Shown in pieces: positions 35,216 through 49,059 of a stretch of 64,000 nucleotides of DNA. Below the pieces are notes generated by a model. That model did not search any database and was not told the origin of the DNA. It saw only the letters and a program-made list of their open reading frames with translations. The stretch is from Hyalella azteca (taxonomy: Eukaryota > Arthropoda > Malacostraca > Amphipoda > Hyalellidae): positions 62,001-126,000 of the forward strand of contig NW_025947338.1 in NCBI RefSeq assembly GCF_000764305.2. The letters run 5' to 3'. A program made the position numbers and the translations under genes. Positions within the stretch are counted from its first letter, which is position 1. Each line of letters begins with the position of its first letter.

Positions 35216-38200
35216 TTTATAAGTAAATAATATTTATGACTTCAGAGCGCATTATAACCATGAAGCAACCATGATTTGTCTTGAACAGACATGTTTCAGT
35301 TCAGATGTACGAGCAAACATTTTAACATCCCTCGCGTGGGGTTAATCCCCAATAATCGTGAAGGAATAGAGTGATTATTAACATGACTTCTCAGTTTTCA
35401 CCAGAAGAGTTAGGAAATTTTGCAGCCGAGCCCCAGTCAGACGTGTTCAATTGTTGCACATACCTCATCGTTTACTTGGCCCCATGTTATTCATGGGCCA
35501 GTTAGGCGCATGACAGCCTGACGCGTGGATATGAATGAGTTATGTATGAGTCAGCTCTTTACGTGTGAGTATTGTGGTTCATTTGGTTTACTGCATATAT
35601 TTCTGTGACTTCTCATTTAATCAAGAAATGCATATAGAACAAAGGTCTTCCTTATTGCATCAATTCGGAGTAACTCGTTCAAAAATATCCAAGAGAAATA
35701 TTAAAGTTTATCCTCTGCGGTTTTGACAATAGACCGCTGAAAATGTGGTGCTTAAATAAATGATGATAAGCTCACTGCACATTAAGACTTGAATATTTCA
35801 AAACATTTTTCTTTTATGAAGAAATTCATTAGTACAGCATGCGTTGACTTATAGTGAAAAGAAGGTACTGACGGAAAATTTGATTTCTTTCATACTTTAA
35901 CTTACTCATAAGCGTCGTCCATAGTTTCGATTTAACAGGTGCCGTTATTACCACGAATGCCAATACTAAATTAACTTTATAATAAAAATAAAATGAGATT
36001 GCTGGCGTCTGTTAGGTTAAATTTCAGTATTCAACTTTTCAATTTTCAAGACATCGCTTCTGCATGCAGTAAGTGATACATTCAAAACGGCACACATATT
36101 TAAAAATGATATAAATTAGTTTCTCGAAATGAATCCAGCCTTCCACCGCATTTTTCCTCTTTTTCCCTAGGTATGGTCTCTATAGCTATGGACATCAACA
36201 AATCAACAATAGTTATGCTAGTAAATTTATGTTCACTTGATTCCCCATTGAAATATTACCGTCTCTTAATCCCTGGCCATGGTGAGCTCTAAGCATATAT
36301 TCTAAGCTAAACGTTCTACGATACATTTTACGATGTGTACGCACTGCCGTCGTTTCGGTACTTGCATATATTCATTATCTAGTAAGGCAACCCTTAAACA
36401 ATAAGTGAAATATGAAATATTAATGTTGTGACTGAGGAACATGTTACATAATATCATCATTGTACATCAACTTGAATATCACGCCTGAATTGCTTACTTA
36501 TATTTCTGTTAGTTGTTGATTGTGCGGATTGTGAAATTATGTCAGGACCAGGAAAAACTAATACTATACTTAACGATGTTGGACCTCGATCATGGGCCAT
36601 TTTATATAATCATTTTTTTCTGATTAGCGTTTGCATCGAAACTATGACTTAACTATGACACCTAATGCGTATAAGCAATCACCTCTTTCTAATACCAGCC
36701 TAGACTTATAATTCATTTATATAAAACATTTTAACTATAGAGAGCGACACGCGACTGGAATAACTGCAAATAATGACTTGTTCTAAATAATATCTCACGT
36801 TACTCGTGTTAGAAAATTGATGCGTTGGAAGCACCAATCCCAGGCTTGTGCGCTTTGGACGAGATTCAAAGGATCATTTGAGTCCAATAAAGATTCTATT
36901 CATAAAAAGTTAAAGGAAATGGCATGAATGATGCAATAGAGAGCGAGCGCTCTCACCAGCCTGCAGGCGCAGGGTTCCCACACACGCCTTGATCGTGATT
37001 GCGTTAATAAGACTTGCATTGCATCCAATGTTGATCGACAAAAGGCTAGCACCAGGCAATCTAAAATGTTCATGAATTAAATAACTTGATTGTTTCTAAT
37101 TTGTATCATTATTCTTATAGAAAATGCGGGACCAACTATAAGGCTACTTTAAATTACTCATCATAAATAAGGATTTCATTAGCATCAAACGATTTATCTC
37201 CGATTAATTCCAATAGTTTATTAAATCATGTCTGTTCAGCCAAATTAATGATTACTTTTTGGTGAATATGTATACCTAAAGCTTGCTATATAGAATAGGT
37301 CATCTACGTGTTCACGATATTTAATTGTAGTGGTATGATTTTACGGGAACTTTATTATTTATTTTTTTATTGTTTTATCAGGAGGCGCTGCGAAACATTT
37401 GAGATTTACTTGAAATAAATTTATTTGATAAGTTAGAAAACTCCATTTTAAATTTTATTAAAATTCCCCTTGAAACCGGCGTCGAAAATCAAGATTTGAA
37501 CAGGTCTTTCTCTAATGCAAAATACTTAAGTTCGATTAGGCAAACGGATGGGACAATTTAATTCGCGGCATTTTATAATGGAAACATAATATTGTAAACT
37601 TGGAGATTATATTTCTAGATTATTAAATCCGTGCTAACATGCTGGTCTATCATATATTTGAGATTATTTGCCTGTACTCACCGATACTTTTCGCGGTAGA
37701 CAGGATGTTACCTGAACCTGACCTATCTGTAGCGCCTGAATCGCGAGACATTAAAGCAACGCGGTAAGGAATTTGTACAAAGAAATTGAAATATGATTCT
37801 TAACTTGGTAATTTTAAATTTATTTATAAATAAAAAATATAACTTAGAACAAATTCCAAAACGGGACTTGAACAGTTTTTGGAATTAATGTTAAATATGT
37901 ATTGTTTAACATCATTCAATTATTTAAATAACTTTTTTTAGTATTTAAGATTTTAAGTTGGACGGGCAAAGAGAAATGGCCTTATGGAAAAGAAGCTATA
38001 TTTGAGAAGCTATATATATTTATAAAAATTCATTTATATATCACAATTTTTAAAATTTACTGAATTTATTATCGTTATGATGATTTAGGTTGAAAATTTC
38101 CTATTACTTGCATTCGGACGCATTTGGTGAAGCTTTACTCGCTCTGAGGTCGAGTAGCATTTTGTTCAGGGTCTGTAACATTTGTTTGGTCCCGACCGGC

Positions 38201-40135
38201 GCCCTGCGTATAAGAGCTTATAATCCCGAGCCAGGGTATGTTATTATATCAATAATCTTTTTCATGTATCTTCCGATTTTCTGTTCTGTTATACTTATAT
38301 TTTGTATATGTTTTGAATTGATGATGGAGTTAATCTCCGAAACGTTTTCTCTAAAGATATGTAGAACTTGCTTGGTTGATTTTACCTTTTAAATTCAGAG
38401 TAGTTGTATTCTTCATTGTGATAGTATAAATTACTCTTAATTACTGCTGTATGCTAACAATGTGTTATTTCTGCATTGTTGTCTACTTATTGTTACTTTT
38501 TTATTTTTAACATTGTTCTGCTATTATTCCGCCACTGTAATTTCTTAGGAATCCCCATTGGAAACACACCGCCGTTAACATTTCAAAACAATTTAATATC
38601 CCACTACGGTTTGAGCATTCCATGAATAACTGATTCAGGCGCTAGCCCTTCTAGTATCCGAACTCTAGATGGGGGTGACTATAATAAGACTTCTTCCAGA
38701 ACAGACTAGACGAAGCTATGCAGAAGCATATGATCAGGCTTGAAATGCCTAGCACCTTACGAGCCTTGCAATAAGTCCAGCAGCTATCTCAATCAATCAT
38801 CAGTTATGGAAAGATCGGGTTCAATAGGCATGATCCCTAATGAATCAAGTCACGAAAAGGACAAGAATCGTCAACTGGTCATAGGCCTTTTTCTTCAGTT
38901 CCGACACTTCTATTCTATTCTAAACTCTATACTTACTAGATGATGCAACTATATAATAGCACTGATTTCCGAGTTTGTTTATCACAAATTTTGACTTTAT
39001 GATTGTCTAATGGTCGAGGTTACGAATTTGCAACGCATTTGCAGTTTTTTCTTCTTATTATCTTTTTAAGTGGTATTCCTTTTTCATGCGTGGTATTCCT
39101 TTATTATCGTTATACTCCATTATATTTTATTACTTGTTCACTCACCTCAGCATACCTCAGGTTACGTTACAATTCTTTTGTCAGTTCTCTCAGTAGCAGC
39201 CAAAATGTTCTCCATTGTTTCACGTCATGCTGATCAAAAAAAAAACGTAATCCGTCGGACTCTTTTGAATGTATCTAATATGCAGAGGCTGAAGATATAA
39301 AAAAGTGATTACTTAATTGAACAGAATGCGAGGCTCGTGATGAGGGCAAGCCGTGTAATCATGCATTCCGATCCAGCAGCAGTCTATTGAACTTCTCAAA
39401 ATTACGAGCGATTTATTGACGGCCAGACGCCAGGTTTTCAACTGCCATTGATAAGCGTTCTAATGACTCATTTGCCTAGACAGAAATTATCATCTAGGAA
39501 ACAATGTTAATCGTGCTAGATTATAGTGCAGGCTTCACCAGAAATTAAGTTGTACAAATATCAATGAAGGGCTAATGATTAATGTAACGTAAATTATTAC
39601 AATGCGGGCAGAAATTTAGAAGATATTCATTGTACGAGGCTCATTGTAAGTACCGGGAGCCATGAACAGGCTGTCCTAGGAGTCGCTACTGCTTCAGAAG
39701 CCGCTAGCCAAGTACTGGGATTTTTTTATAATTTCATATGAAGGCTAAGTACGGGGACGATACACGTTATTACGCTCTTTGGTTCATGTCTCGTCATATC
39801 TGTACTTATTTTAATGTAGGTACTCTCTGTAAATAAAGCGTTTATTCTTGCCGATGCATTTATTTGAAATTCGCGTTGGAAATTTGATTATAATTTCAAT
39901 AATTTGCAACAGTTTATTGAGTAAAAATGTGTTTGGCTCCTCTTCATAGTTTTTTAGGCGTAAAATTCCCTGTAAAATAAATTCAAGCATCAAGAATAAT
40001 CAAAATATTCGTTATTTTTCATTCATTCTCACATATTTTGTGCTCAATAAAACGTCGCACCGTGATTATTCAAACATCAGAATAGAATTACGTGCTTTCC
40101 ATCACTCATCTGTCCAGGGGCATCGTATGAAACCG
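35216..40135. other. AT-rich stretch of 4.9 kb, nothing recognised
   Basis: I see no exon with paired signals, RNA gene or tandem array. A hydrophobic 100-codon frame at 38090-38392 begins without ATG and has no support. A small hairpin GGCCCCATG/CATGGGCC lies near 35490. Confidence 0.5.
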
Positions 40136-40246
40136 GAACGTAACAAATGATAGGAAAAGATCTTCTTAAATCTTCCTAACAAATGAAAGAAAAGATATAT
40201 TCTTAAATCTTCGTAACAAATGAAAGAAGAGATATATTCTTAAATC
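40136..40246. repeat. 37-bp minisatellite, 3 copies
   Basis: Unit GTAACAAATGAAAGAAAAGA followed by TATATTCTTAAATCTTC. The first copy is more divergent. Confidence 0.92.
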
Positions 40247-42273
40247 AATGTGTATGCATTTGTTTGGTCACGGTGTGGCCAGCGGCGCATGCTGCCTTTG
40301 TGCACGCTTTGATCCAGCGGCCTGAAACGACTTCGGCCAAACCACAGCTTTGTTTTATTGTATACAAGATGCCAGTCCTAAAAAAATACACCTATGGTAT
40401 GGTAATAAAAATACCGATGTGTGTGAAAAGCTTGTGGCATTTCTCAAGTGGATGCTCGAGATCTATTGTCTTGCTTTTGTTTCGCTCAAGTATTACATGA
40501 ACAATGTAAATGCCTCTCGAGAGATCCATTTGTTTCTATTTTCTGACAAAATTGAATATTCGTCATGCCTTCTCTTCTCTTAGTCAAGGTCTGAGTTGTT
40601 TCTATAAAGCACAAACCATAACTTAAATTTGAATGCATCAGTCCTTGAAACAAAGAAGCTCTAAAATAATCAGTTAAAAAGAGCGACCCTGTGACAAGAT
40701 ACTCGGGAGCTCGGACGATGACCGATGAATTTGAATTTCGTTGTAAATAAGTGCAGTTTCTATTAATTAAATATCATACAACGGCGCTCTTGAATATCAA
40801 CTCTTTTATAGTCTGTAATGAGAGCAAAATAAAAGAAATTGAGGATGAATTGTTTATATGATGTTAAGAATTTGCCGGATAACTTTCCAGAATCCATTAA
40901 TCCGTACATCAATATAATAAATACCAGTGCGCTTACATAATGTGCTCTTTTCGTAATTCCTGCAGAAATTAGGCAATAAGCAAAAACCTCTGCCGAACAA
41001 ATATGATGTAGCTACAGGTTTACATACATCATAATCCACTGCCATTGACTGTTATACTGAATAACTGAATCAAACAATTTTATTAAACACTGCCAATATT
41101 GCTAAATTGAAACGATAAGAAATCCTTATGAATTATCCATCGTGAATTACAATCTTGTGAAGTACAAATGAATTGTAATGGCACTCGATTGATTTAGTGG
41201 ATTGATTGCAGTTCAATGTGAACAACAATTTGATTAAGTATTTGCGAAATTTTGAAATCAATCCAGTCCCATTTTGCGTCCCATTCAGCGCAACGGCCCA
41301 GAATGTAGATGCCGAATACCAGAGTGCACTGAACAATGCTATGCATATTACCGGAATGCATTGTACCACGAACCTCGTATGTACGATACCAGAATGCATA
41401 ATACAAAAATGCAGGATACAACACGGTTCTGAAGCAGGATCCCAGAATGCCTGATACCCTGCGACGCATCCAGCCCAGGTGATTCACTGGTTGGAACCAT
41501 GAGCCTTTTCTGTAATCATTAATCAACACTATAAAAATCCCGCGTACATCTTACCGATATTTGAGAAAATATCGACTATATTTGTGTATGCAAAAGAGTG
41601 GTTTATATAATGAATTTGTTGAACTGGTTGAGGAACCATCACAAATAAACTTTTTCTCTACCTGACGTTTAAATACACCTATTAATGCAAATTCTTCGAA
41701 TCACATTTTATCATTCAATTATCAAAATAGATTTGCCTATATGAAGAGCATCGCTACGCACAACACATATAAAATAATCATCAAGTCCTTTGAAATAAAA
41801 ATGTGATCACTATTCCGGCAAATTAGTGTTTGCGGACACTCTGAGTTGTCCGCATTGTAATTTAGTGTCACCATTAAATTCAGGCGAATACTGGAAACAG
41901 TGCAAGCAGATTTAAGTTTTAAGGCATCATTCAATATTATTGGGAGTAATTGTGGGTGAGTTCCTACTTCTAGTAATGGACTTCTAGGGAACTGTTGAGG
42001 TTCATTGCAGGTAATTATAATTAATAAGCGGTATTTCAATAAAAATATCAAATGCTACTTTGGATTGATAATCACGAACGATTATCAAGATAATAAAATA
42101 ATTTTATAGAAATGTAAATTATTTCTTCATTGCAAGCAAGAGAGCTATTTTCGCTGACTTAAAGCAATCTAGTATTTAATATGTTTCAAATTTGAACGAT
42201 TCAAAACGCTCATGCCGTCAGTTATTGAAGTTCCAGATTTTCTGTATTTGCCTTTGAAATTAATGCGATTAGA
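40247..42273. other. No gene seen
   Basis: Several frames of 60-111 codons overlap on both strands at about 41130-41530, without family or splice support. Confidence 0.45.
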
Positions 42274-42590
42274 GTGGAGTGGCGTCAGGGATTTGATGCA
42301 GTGAAAACGATAGCAGTGAAGTGATGTCTACGATTTTATGCAATGAATATACGATAGCAGTGAAGTGGCGTCCACGATTTTATGCAATGAGCAGTGAAGT
42401 GGCGTTCATGATTTTATGCAATGAATACGATAGCAGTGAAGTGGCGTCCGCGATTTTATGCAATGAATACGATAGCAGTGAAGTGGCGTCCACGATTTTA
42501 TACAATGAATATAAGATAGCAGTGAAGTGGCGGCCATGATTTATGCAATGAAAATACGATAGCAGTGAAGTGGCGCTCGTGATTTCTCAC
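42274..42590. repeat. 42-bp minisatellite, about 7-8 copies with deletions
   Basis: Unit CGATAGCAGTGAAGTGGCGT followed by CCACGATTTTATGCAATGAATA. Some copies lack the CGATAG or AATA part. The 72-codon frame across it follows the repeat. Confidence 0.93.
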
Positions 42591-45500
42591 CTCTAAAGAC
42601 GTGAGGTAAACATGACTGAGGTGCTAACCTTCTGCTGCCCACGCAGGAAGACTGATTCGTCCTGTTTTTTCTTAATGATATTCGTACCTGAGATTGTAAA
42701 TAGAACTCGACGACATCAGACATGTATGACATACAGCATGCGTGTCGGCTATAAATGTGACTTTTGTACACCTGAGGAAAGAAGGGTGAATGGGTACGTG
42801 TGCTGGGAGAAGATTTAAAACGTGCCATGAGAGGAAATAATTTTGAATACATCCTAAATCAATGACTGTTTTCTTGCCTTAAAACAATTTAAGAAATTTG
42901 ATCCACTGTCACTAGTAAAATAAATATTTAGCTTGACGGTCGAACAGCCCTTCAGCCATTGACGAACAGCCTTTTTGAATCAAAATTGTTACTCACTGTG
43001 ACTAAATGTTAATGTTCGGAATCGTAATTTTAAATTATGATTATTCGCATCTAATCAGAATGCTTTCAAATTCCTGCCTTCTTTTCGCCACTACTTCTGG
43101 TATTTCTAAACTTCCTTGAAATAAGTTCTAAAACGTCGTGTAGGGACCTGATTTTCATTTGTACTGTTTAACACAATCCGTGTTAAATCTCATTTTCATA
43201 TTTAAAAATAAAATTATATCGAATCCGAAAAATTACTTCGAAGAACTGGAAGGTTTCAAATCAAAATTCGAATGCTTTTAAAATTATGTCTTACTTCTCC
43301 TAATTTTAACAAAAAGAATTATGAATTCTTTCTCATTTAAAACTTCACATTAAGCCATTTTTTATTGGGTAATAAGAATTTTAAAGTAGAAATGAGGATT
43401 TCGCATAAAATAAGATTTTTGGCGCTCTATTTTGACTCCACAATACCTTGCTTGTAAAATAAAACATCAGATCGAGGAATTGTGCGCGTAGTGCAAAACG
43501 AACACAATTATTAAGGATATTTTTTTTGTGCGGGCTCTTTAATTTAGTTTAATTTGTACCAGCTCCTCCTACTCCTTGTACTTGAAATGTTTCAAGACCT
43601 TCAGACTTATTATTATGGTTCCTCCTATATGGTGCACATGGTTCTTGGCTGTACAAAAATCAACATTTTCACTCACGCTCATAACCAGTGAGACTAATTT
43701 GTTCGACATAATTGCTAATATTTAGTTCAAATGATCTCATAAGATTCGTTCATGACTGCATTTAACATAAGAACTTGTAATAAATTCGCATTTATAAGAT
43801 TGAGATTGACTTACACAGGCTTATAATTTATATGCATTCAACCGCTGCCTTCTTATATGCTGTGATACCCTAATAACCCCCATACTACATTAATTGCGAT
43901 GAGAACAACAGCAGCTAAGTAGAATGGTTGGTTTTAAACCAATTTTGGTTTAAACATGAAACATAAAAAAATTTATCCCGCGAAGACCTCACGTCCATAG
44001 AACGTCAAGACATCGTCACGAAGAGCGTCAAATATGTACCAACCAAGAAAAAGATTCTCATGTGGAAATGACGGCAGCATTCACAAAATCTTACTACTTT
44101 AAAAGCCGTGTTTACATGAGGACCTAAATGGTGCGTCTTTTACCAGCCGTGCCATAAATTATACCAACGCTAAATAAGACTATAATGCTGATATGAAGCC
44201 GGCGTTGATGAAGGCGGAGGACGTTGTGTGTTCAGAGAAATAACCTGCGCACGCCGCACATCGTTCACACTCGAGAGGTCTTTGTTCAATCAATTAGATG
44301 GCGGGTGTGTTTGAAAAAGGCCGCATGCGTCAACAGGCTTCGTTTGCAAAGCTGACAATCGGAGTGTGAAATTTGGCGCTCGGTTGAATCATGTAAATCT
44401 CAGTATGGCTTCTCACCGCTCTCCGACGCACAGCATGACACGCGCGGTTTTCCGCGCCTGAATGACAGTCATACGTGGTTTTCATGCCGGCCTGAGCGCA
44501 ATTGCTCAGAGTATATTTTTCTGCATGACCGTTTATAAGCTTATGTATATTAGAGGAAAATTTTACTCGCTATAGAAATGCACTCGCATAAAAGTTTTTC
44601 TGGTTAATTAAGGTGCTCTAGTTTATAGCGGTAAGTTGGTTCAACACCGCTATAAGCTAAGTCAAACGCGATGAGGGATTTAGAAGAAAAATAATCTAGA
44701 GAGACGTGTGTTAGGAGAGTGTATTTAAGTGTATGTATCCGTAAGTTGCACCTGTATAATGAATGAAATACAATACATATCAAGATGAAGTCGATCTTAG
44801 CTGAAATCAATACCGTATAATACAAGGAAATATTACAAGTTTGAGGAACAATCTAGGAGCTATTTAAGGGCTTACCCCAAACGTTGGAGGACAAGGCTGT
44901 AGTGAGGTTACAGTTAACTGAACTTACGAAGAAAGAAAAAATCAATTTAGAAGTAGTTCGGATGTTTACGAAAGGATTGATTTTATTAGAAAATTTGAAG
45001 ATTTAGCTACTTAAACAGGGGTAAAGAATTTGTGCGCGATTGCAATTTCAGATGAATCAGCTAGGAGAAGCAATCAGACATTTGTGTTTTGGAAACGGAC
45101 AATTATAGTTACATTTGATTACCTAGAATTTTGGTGCCTCTATATATAGGACAGCCACAAATGAAACCGAAGTTCAAGCAATCAAGTAAAGCATTCCCAT
45201 TCCTATGCATGTCTGTCTCAACGTACATGGGTTGATGATCAGTTTTATCTCGCTGTGTTGCATATCTTATCAGTTAAAAAATGAGCACTTGAAGCTTCAG
45301 AGTTAATTTCTAATGCATTAGAAGAAAGCTGAAAATTTTCCTCATAACCGTCATTATACGAGCCATGCTATTAACAGGCTCATCTGAAGATGTTTCTTTG
45401 CTTGCGAGTTCCGTCGAATGTATTTCTTATTTTCATTTTTCAAGATGTTGTCATGAGTTACGATTATTTTTATCAAAGGTATCAACGTTACGTATTTTCA

Positions 45501-45700
45501 GTGATGACTGCGGAGAGATGCGACGCGCTCAGCCATAAACTGCTAAATAATCATCAAATGAGCTATGCTGTGCTCCTCTGTAATAATCCCTTCGTCAGTA
45601 ATTCGATTAAAAGCAAAATTTCATAATCATCAGAATGATCAATATATTGAGGCATTCAATGTCAGCCCATACTGCGCAGTTCGTTGAAAAGAAAAACTTC
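42591..45700. other. No gene seen; GC-richer patch at 44200-44500
   Basis: The patch has many CpG and a CTGAGCGCAATTGCTCAG inverted repeat near 44492. It could be regulatory but nothing proves it. The rest is plain AT-rich sequence. Confidence 0.4.
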
Positions 45701-45708
45701 GTGCACGA

Positions 45709-45734
45709 TCAAAACGTCGCATGCGACGTTTTGA
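45709..45734. repeat. 26-bp perfect palindrome without spacer
   Basis: Half site TCAAAACGTCGCA followed directly by its exact reverse complement. It contains several CpG in AT-rich surroundings. No array, open frame or adapter similarity. Confidence 0.95.
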
Positions 45735-45997
45735 GCTGATTGATTAGTGAGTAATTTAAATAATATATTATTTCTCTGTACTATGCTTTGCTTAAGTTGT
45801 GAATGCAATTGTCTCAACGTACAATTGTTTTTCAATTTAATCGTAATGACTGTAATAAATCCAGACAACTACAATATAAGTTTGAATAATTGCAACAAGC
45901 TCTAGAGCAAGATATTTTCATGTATAATTTCACGATTAAATGCACTGAATTGTTCAAGCAGCTAAAGCAACAATATATTAAGTGTCATTAAAATAAG

Positions 45998-46040
45998 GCA
46001 ATAACATAAACAAAAAAATAAAGTAATAACATAAACAAAA
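45998..46040. repeat. 25-bp direct duplication
   Basis: (G)CAATAACATAAACAAAA and GTAATAACATAAACAAAA, 25 bp apart. Confidence 0.85.
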
Positions 46041-46539
46041 TTTACCAATTTACGGAACGGTACGCTTAGCTTCTTTCAACAAGTATATGGTGCAAGACAT
46101 GGGAGCTGCAGCGACTGAATCCTTCGTTTCAATTTAAAAAAAATGGTAAATAATATATATATATAATATGTATAAAAATATATAATCTTCATAATATTTG
46201 TATATTATAATTCGTTTACGTGTAAAAACGAATGAAAATATTCTGTAAATGAGCCTAAAATGTTAGCCTAGGCAATTATTATTTTCTCCTTCTCGTCATT
46301 ATAGAGGCTGTTGTGAAAAATCTTCTCTTACTCCTGATCATCTTCACTATTAGAATTACGTAGCTTAATACACATATGCATAATCAATATTAAGTCAGTC
46401 TTACCTAAAAATATAACATTTATATATCATGCCTCGATCAATACTTATCCCTAACACAAGCCTGCATATCTAAGTGAGGCGTGCAGGAATGGAAGATAAA
46501 TATTACCATTATTACCATTAATATAATATTATTACCATT

Positions 46540-46756
46540 ACCATTATTAAGTGTTCAAATTACCAATTAATTACCAATTAATTAATTACCAATAATCAAA
46601 TTACCAATTAATTAATATTTGGTTATTACCAAATATTACCATTATTAAGTGTTCAAATTACCAATTAATTACCAATTAATTAATTACCAATAATCAAATT
46701 ACCAATTAATTAATATTTGGTTATTACCAAATATTACCATTATTAAGTGTTCAAAT
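46540..46756. repeat. 98-bp tandem repeat, about 2.2 copies, AT-rich
   Basis: CCATTATTAAGTGTTCAAAT begins at three points 98 bp apart (46541, 46639 and 46737). The unit is itself built of TTACCAATTAATTA words with many internal inverted repeats. Confidence 0.93.
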
Positions 46757-47560
46757 GCGCGTAATGTTTATAACTATTTTAAGTGCACGAATTTACACAA
46801 ATTTGCAATGGTCTCAGTTAAACAAATTTATTCAGGAGGTCAAGGTTGTTCATAATTAAGGAGACTTCATTAGAATATACGATCATTTTAGGGGATTACA
46901 TCTCTAGGAGATTTAATTATAAAATAAGGTCGTTTCCAATCTATATTAGAATTAGTTCAATTGGACATTCCTACGTATAGTTCGATAAAAGGGATTCATC
47001 AAATTAGATAATACTCGTAGATGTTGCCTTTTTTGTCAGGGATTAATACTAAATTACATAATGGGATTTTATTATGTTAAAATTGTTACTATTAATAATT
47101 AAATTTGGAAGAGGTAATTTAGCAAGATGCGCGTTAAAAAAAATTAAGAGCATCAGAGTAATCGAAATCAACGCCATGAATAAGACGGTAGTCAATATTA
47201 TAAGATTACATAATATAAAGAATGATCTCAACAAATTCATTCCCTTTATTTTTCTTTAGTTTTCCAGTCATTTTCCACGTTTGGTTCAAATAAGAATCTG
47301 GCATGGGCCCAATATGTACAGCAGCCTAAGAACTCTAGGCCACGCAGGCCTCCCACGAGTAATAACTTGACAAATATGGCGGTGACAGACAAGTCGCGTC
47401 AGTTCAAGACTGACAGTAATGACTTGAGTTATGACTTGGACAAGTCGGGACGGGGGTGCCAAGTTTACGGTTCGTGTCCGCAGCTCCGGACATCCGCGGA
47501 CTGGCCGGACTGATCATGAGGGTCACTGCATGCACGACAGTGACGAGCTCATATTCCTTA
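46757..47560. other. No gene seen
   Basis: AT-rich until about 47430, where GC content rises towards the candidate terminal exon. Confidence 0.45.
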
Positions 47561-47561
47561 G

Positions 47562-47752
47562 TATCCTTAGTATTTGTTTGGGACGTAGCAGTCCCAGGCC
47601 ACGATGGATCGCCGCCTCTGATTATCGTTCATCCGCCCTCATTTTGGCCAGCTGATGCACGATGCTGTTGCTTGCTTCACGCCGCTGGTAGTGTTGCAGG
47701 GGAGGTCGATCTCGCAAGTTCGGGGAGGTTGGTGCTCAAGCATGCGGTCTAA
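47562..47752 (+). CDS. Candidate terminal exon, product unknown
   Basis: A GC-rich frame reads VFVWDVAVPGHDGSPPLIIV, then HPPSFWPADARCCCLLHAAG, and ends LKHAV and stop at 47752. AATAAA follows about 30 bases after the stop, as expected near a polyadenylation site. An acceptor-like CTTAGTATCCTTAG lies near the start; its exact position is uncertain. The frame is also open further upstream to about 47456. A second frame is open over part of it, so the call is weak. No family recognised. Confidence 0.22.
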
Positions 47753-48129
47753 AACTAATGAATTATAGTGCATGCCTCAACAATAAATGAAAATGAAAGT
47801 ACCTACCTATGTTTTCATTCTTATATTATAGAAATGAACATTCAGATTCATCACAACCTTGATTGAAAGAAAACCCTTAATTTCACATCTTAATAATCAA
47901 ATGGTTGCGTTGCAGGTTTAGCCCTTAGGGAATTTTTTTTTTTTTTGTAAATTCGAATTATTATCGGACGGCTAATCAGCCCACAAACAGTGCGGAATTT
48001 TTAAACCCATGTGATTCGGCGAAAGTTAATTTGAAGTTCAGTTAGTTTCACAAAGGAAATTGCACTTTGTCGTCATGTCGTGCACGTTTTACCACCAAAA
48101 TTTGCTAGACCGGCTGAGCAGTATAATGT

Positions 48130-48167
48130 CTGTCTCTTATACACATCTAGATGTGTATAAGAGACAG
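48130..48167. other. Nextera mate-pair junction adapter (artefact)
   Basis: The 19-base transposase mosaic end CTGTCTCTTATACACATCT is followed directly by its reverse complement. Translation through it gives VSYTHLDVYKRQ, a peptide typical of this contamination. The left flank is not repeated elsewhere in the window. The join of 48129 to 48168 is therefore suspect. Confidence 0.98.
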
Positions 48168-48272
48168 ACCAGCAACTCTGTTTACATCCCGCCTCTACCA
48201 GCAACTCTGTTTACATCCCGCCTCTACCAGCAACTCTGTTTACGTCTCGCCTCTACCAGCAACTCTGTTTCC
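48168..48272. repeat. 29-bp minisatellite, about 3.6 copies, beginning at the adapter
   Basis: Unit ACCAGCAACTCTGTTTACAT followed by CCCGCCTCT. The array starts at the base after the junction, so its true left end is unknown. Confidence 0.93.
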
Positions 48273-49059
48273 GTTTAGATGTTTGCCGTGCAGCACAAGG
48301 GGGGCATATTTAACACTTGTAAATATGTAAAAAATGAATCATTCTCTTTCTATTAGAATATAAATTATTCATTTGAATTTATTCCTATATAAATAAGAAT
48401 TTATTAAATTGGGTCTATCATTACGCGCAATCCTGTATGATCAATATGATTAATACAAATCTTTTATTGAGACAGAGAATGCAGTAAAGATCGATTTTGT
48501 ATTCGATTTATTTTGTTCTGCCACACAGTTTTTATAATAGCTGAACGGTCAGGATAGGATAATAAATGAAACCAAAATTACGGTATATTGATGCAATTGT
48601 AAATGTTTTCTCTTCGTATATAAATATATTAAAATTTATTATCTTCTTTCTTCTTCTTTCGATCACTTATAAATGGTAAAATTCGTGTGTATTGCCGCTC
48701 GTTTAATGTCAATATTTGGCATATAGACGAGCAGGTCTCCAGGTCAATGCTTAACTCTTCTTATCATCTCCATCAATACGTATAGGAATTTCAAAATGTC
48801 CTCTTAAATTTTAGGGGTACAAGTCCCACTGTAAGCACGCAAACTATAATTCTTTTAGAGCTCAGGAAGAAAAGTTCAGGTGGATCCATCTACCACAAGC
48901 CAGGGCGGAGGAGACCATATAGCTGCCTTCAAAGTCTCGCTGATGATTTTAGTAAACAATTTTTTTAGGTCTTTTAAGTCGCATACTCAGCTGTGGTGTT
49001 ACGGTCAGGGATTAAGTTTGAACACGTGCACTAATAAGGGACCAAGATGGGTGTTTTGT
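48273..49059. other. AT-rich stretch, nothing recognised
   Basis: No supportable feature before the 27-bp array. Confidence 0.5.

Noticed and set aside
1937..47787. 15-bp match GCCTCAACAATAAAT at 1.9 and 47.8 kb
   Set aside because: Short AT-rich match, expected by chance on this scale; flanks do not align.
48060..48278. 72-codon frame with SYTHLDVYKRQ
   Set aside because: It translates the Nextera adapter and the following minisatellite.
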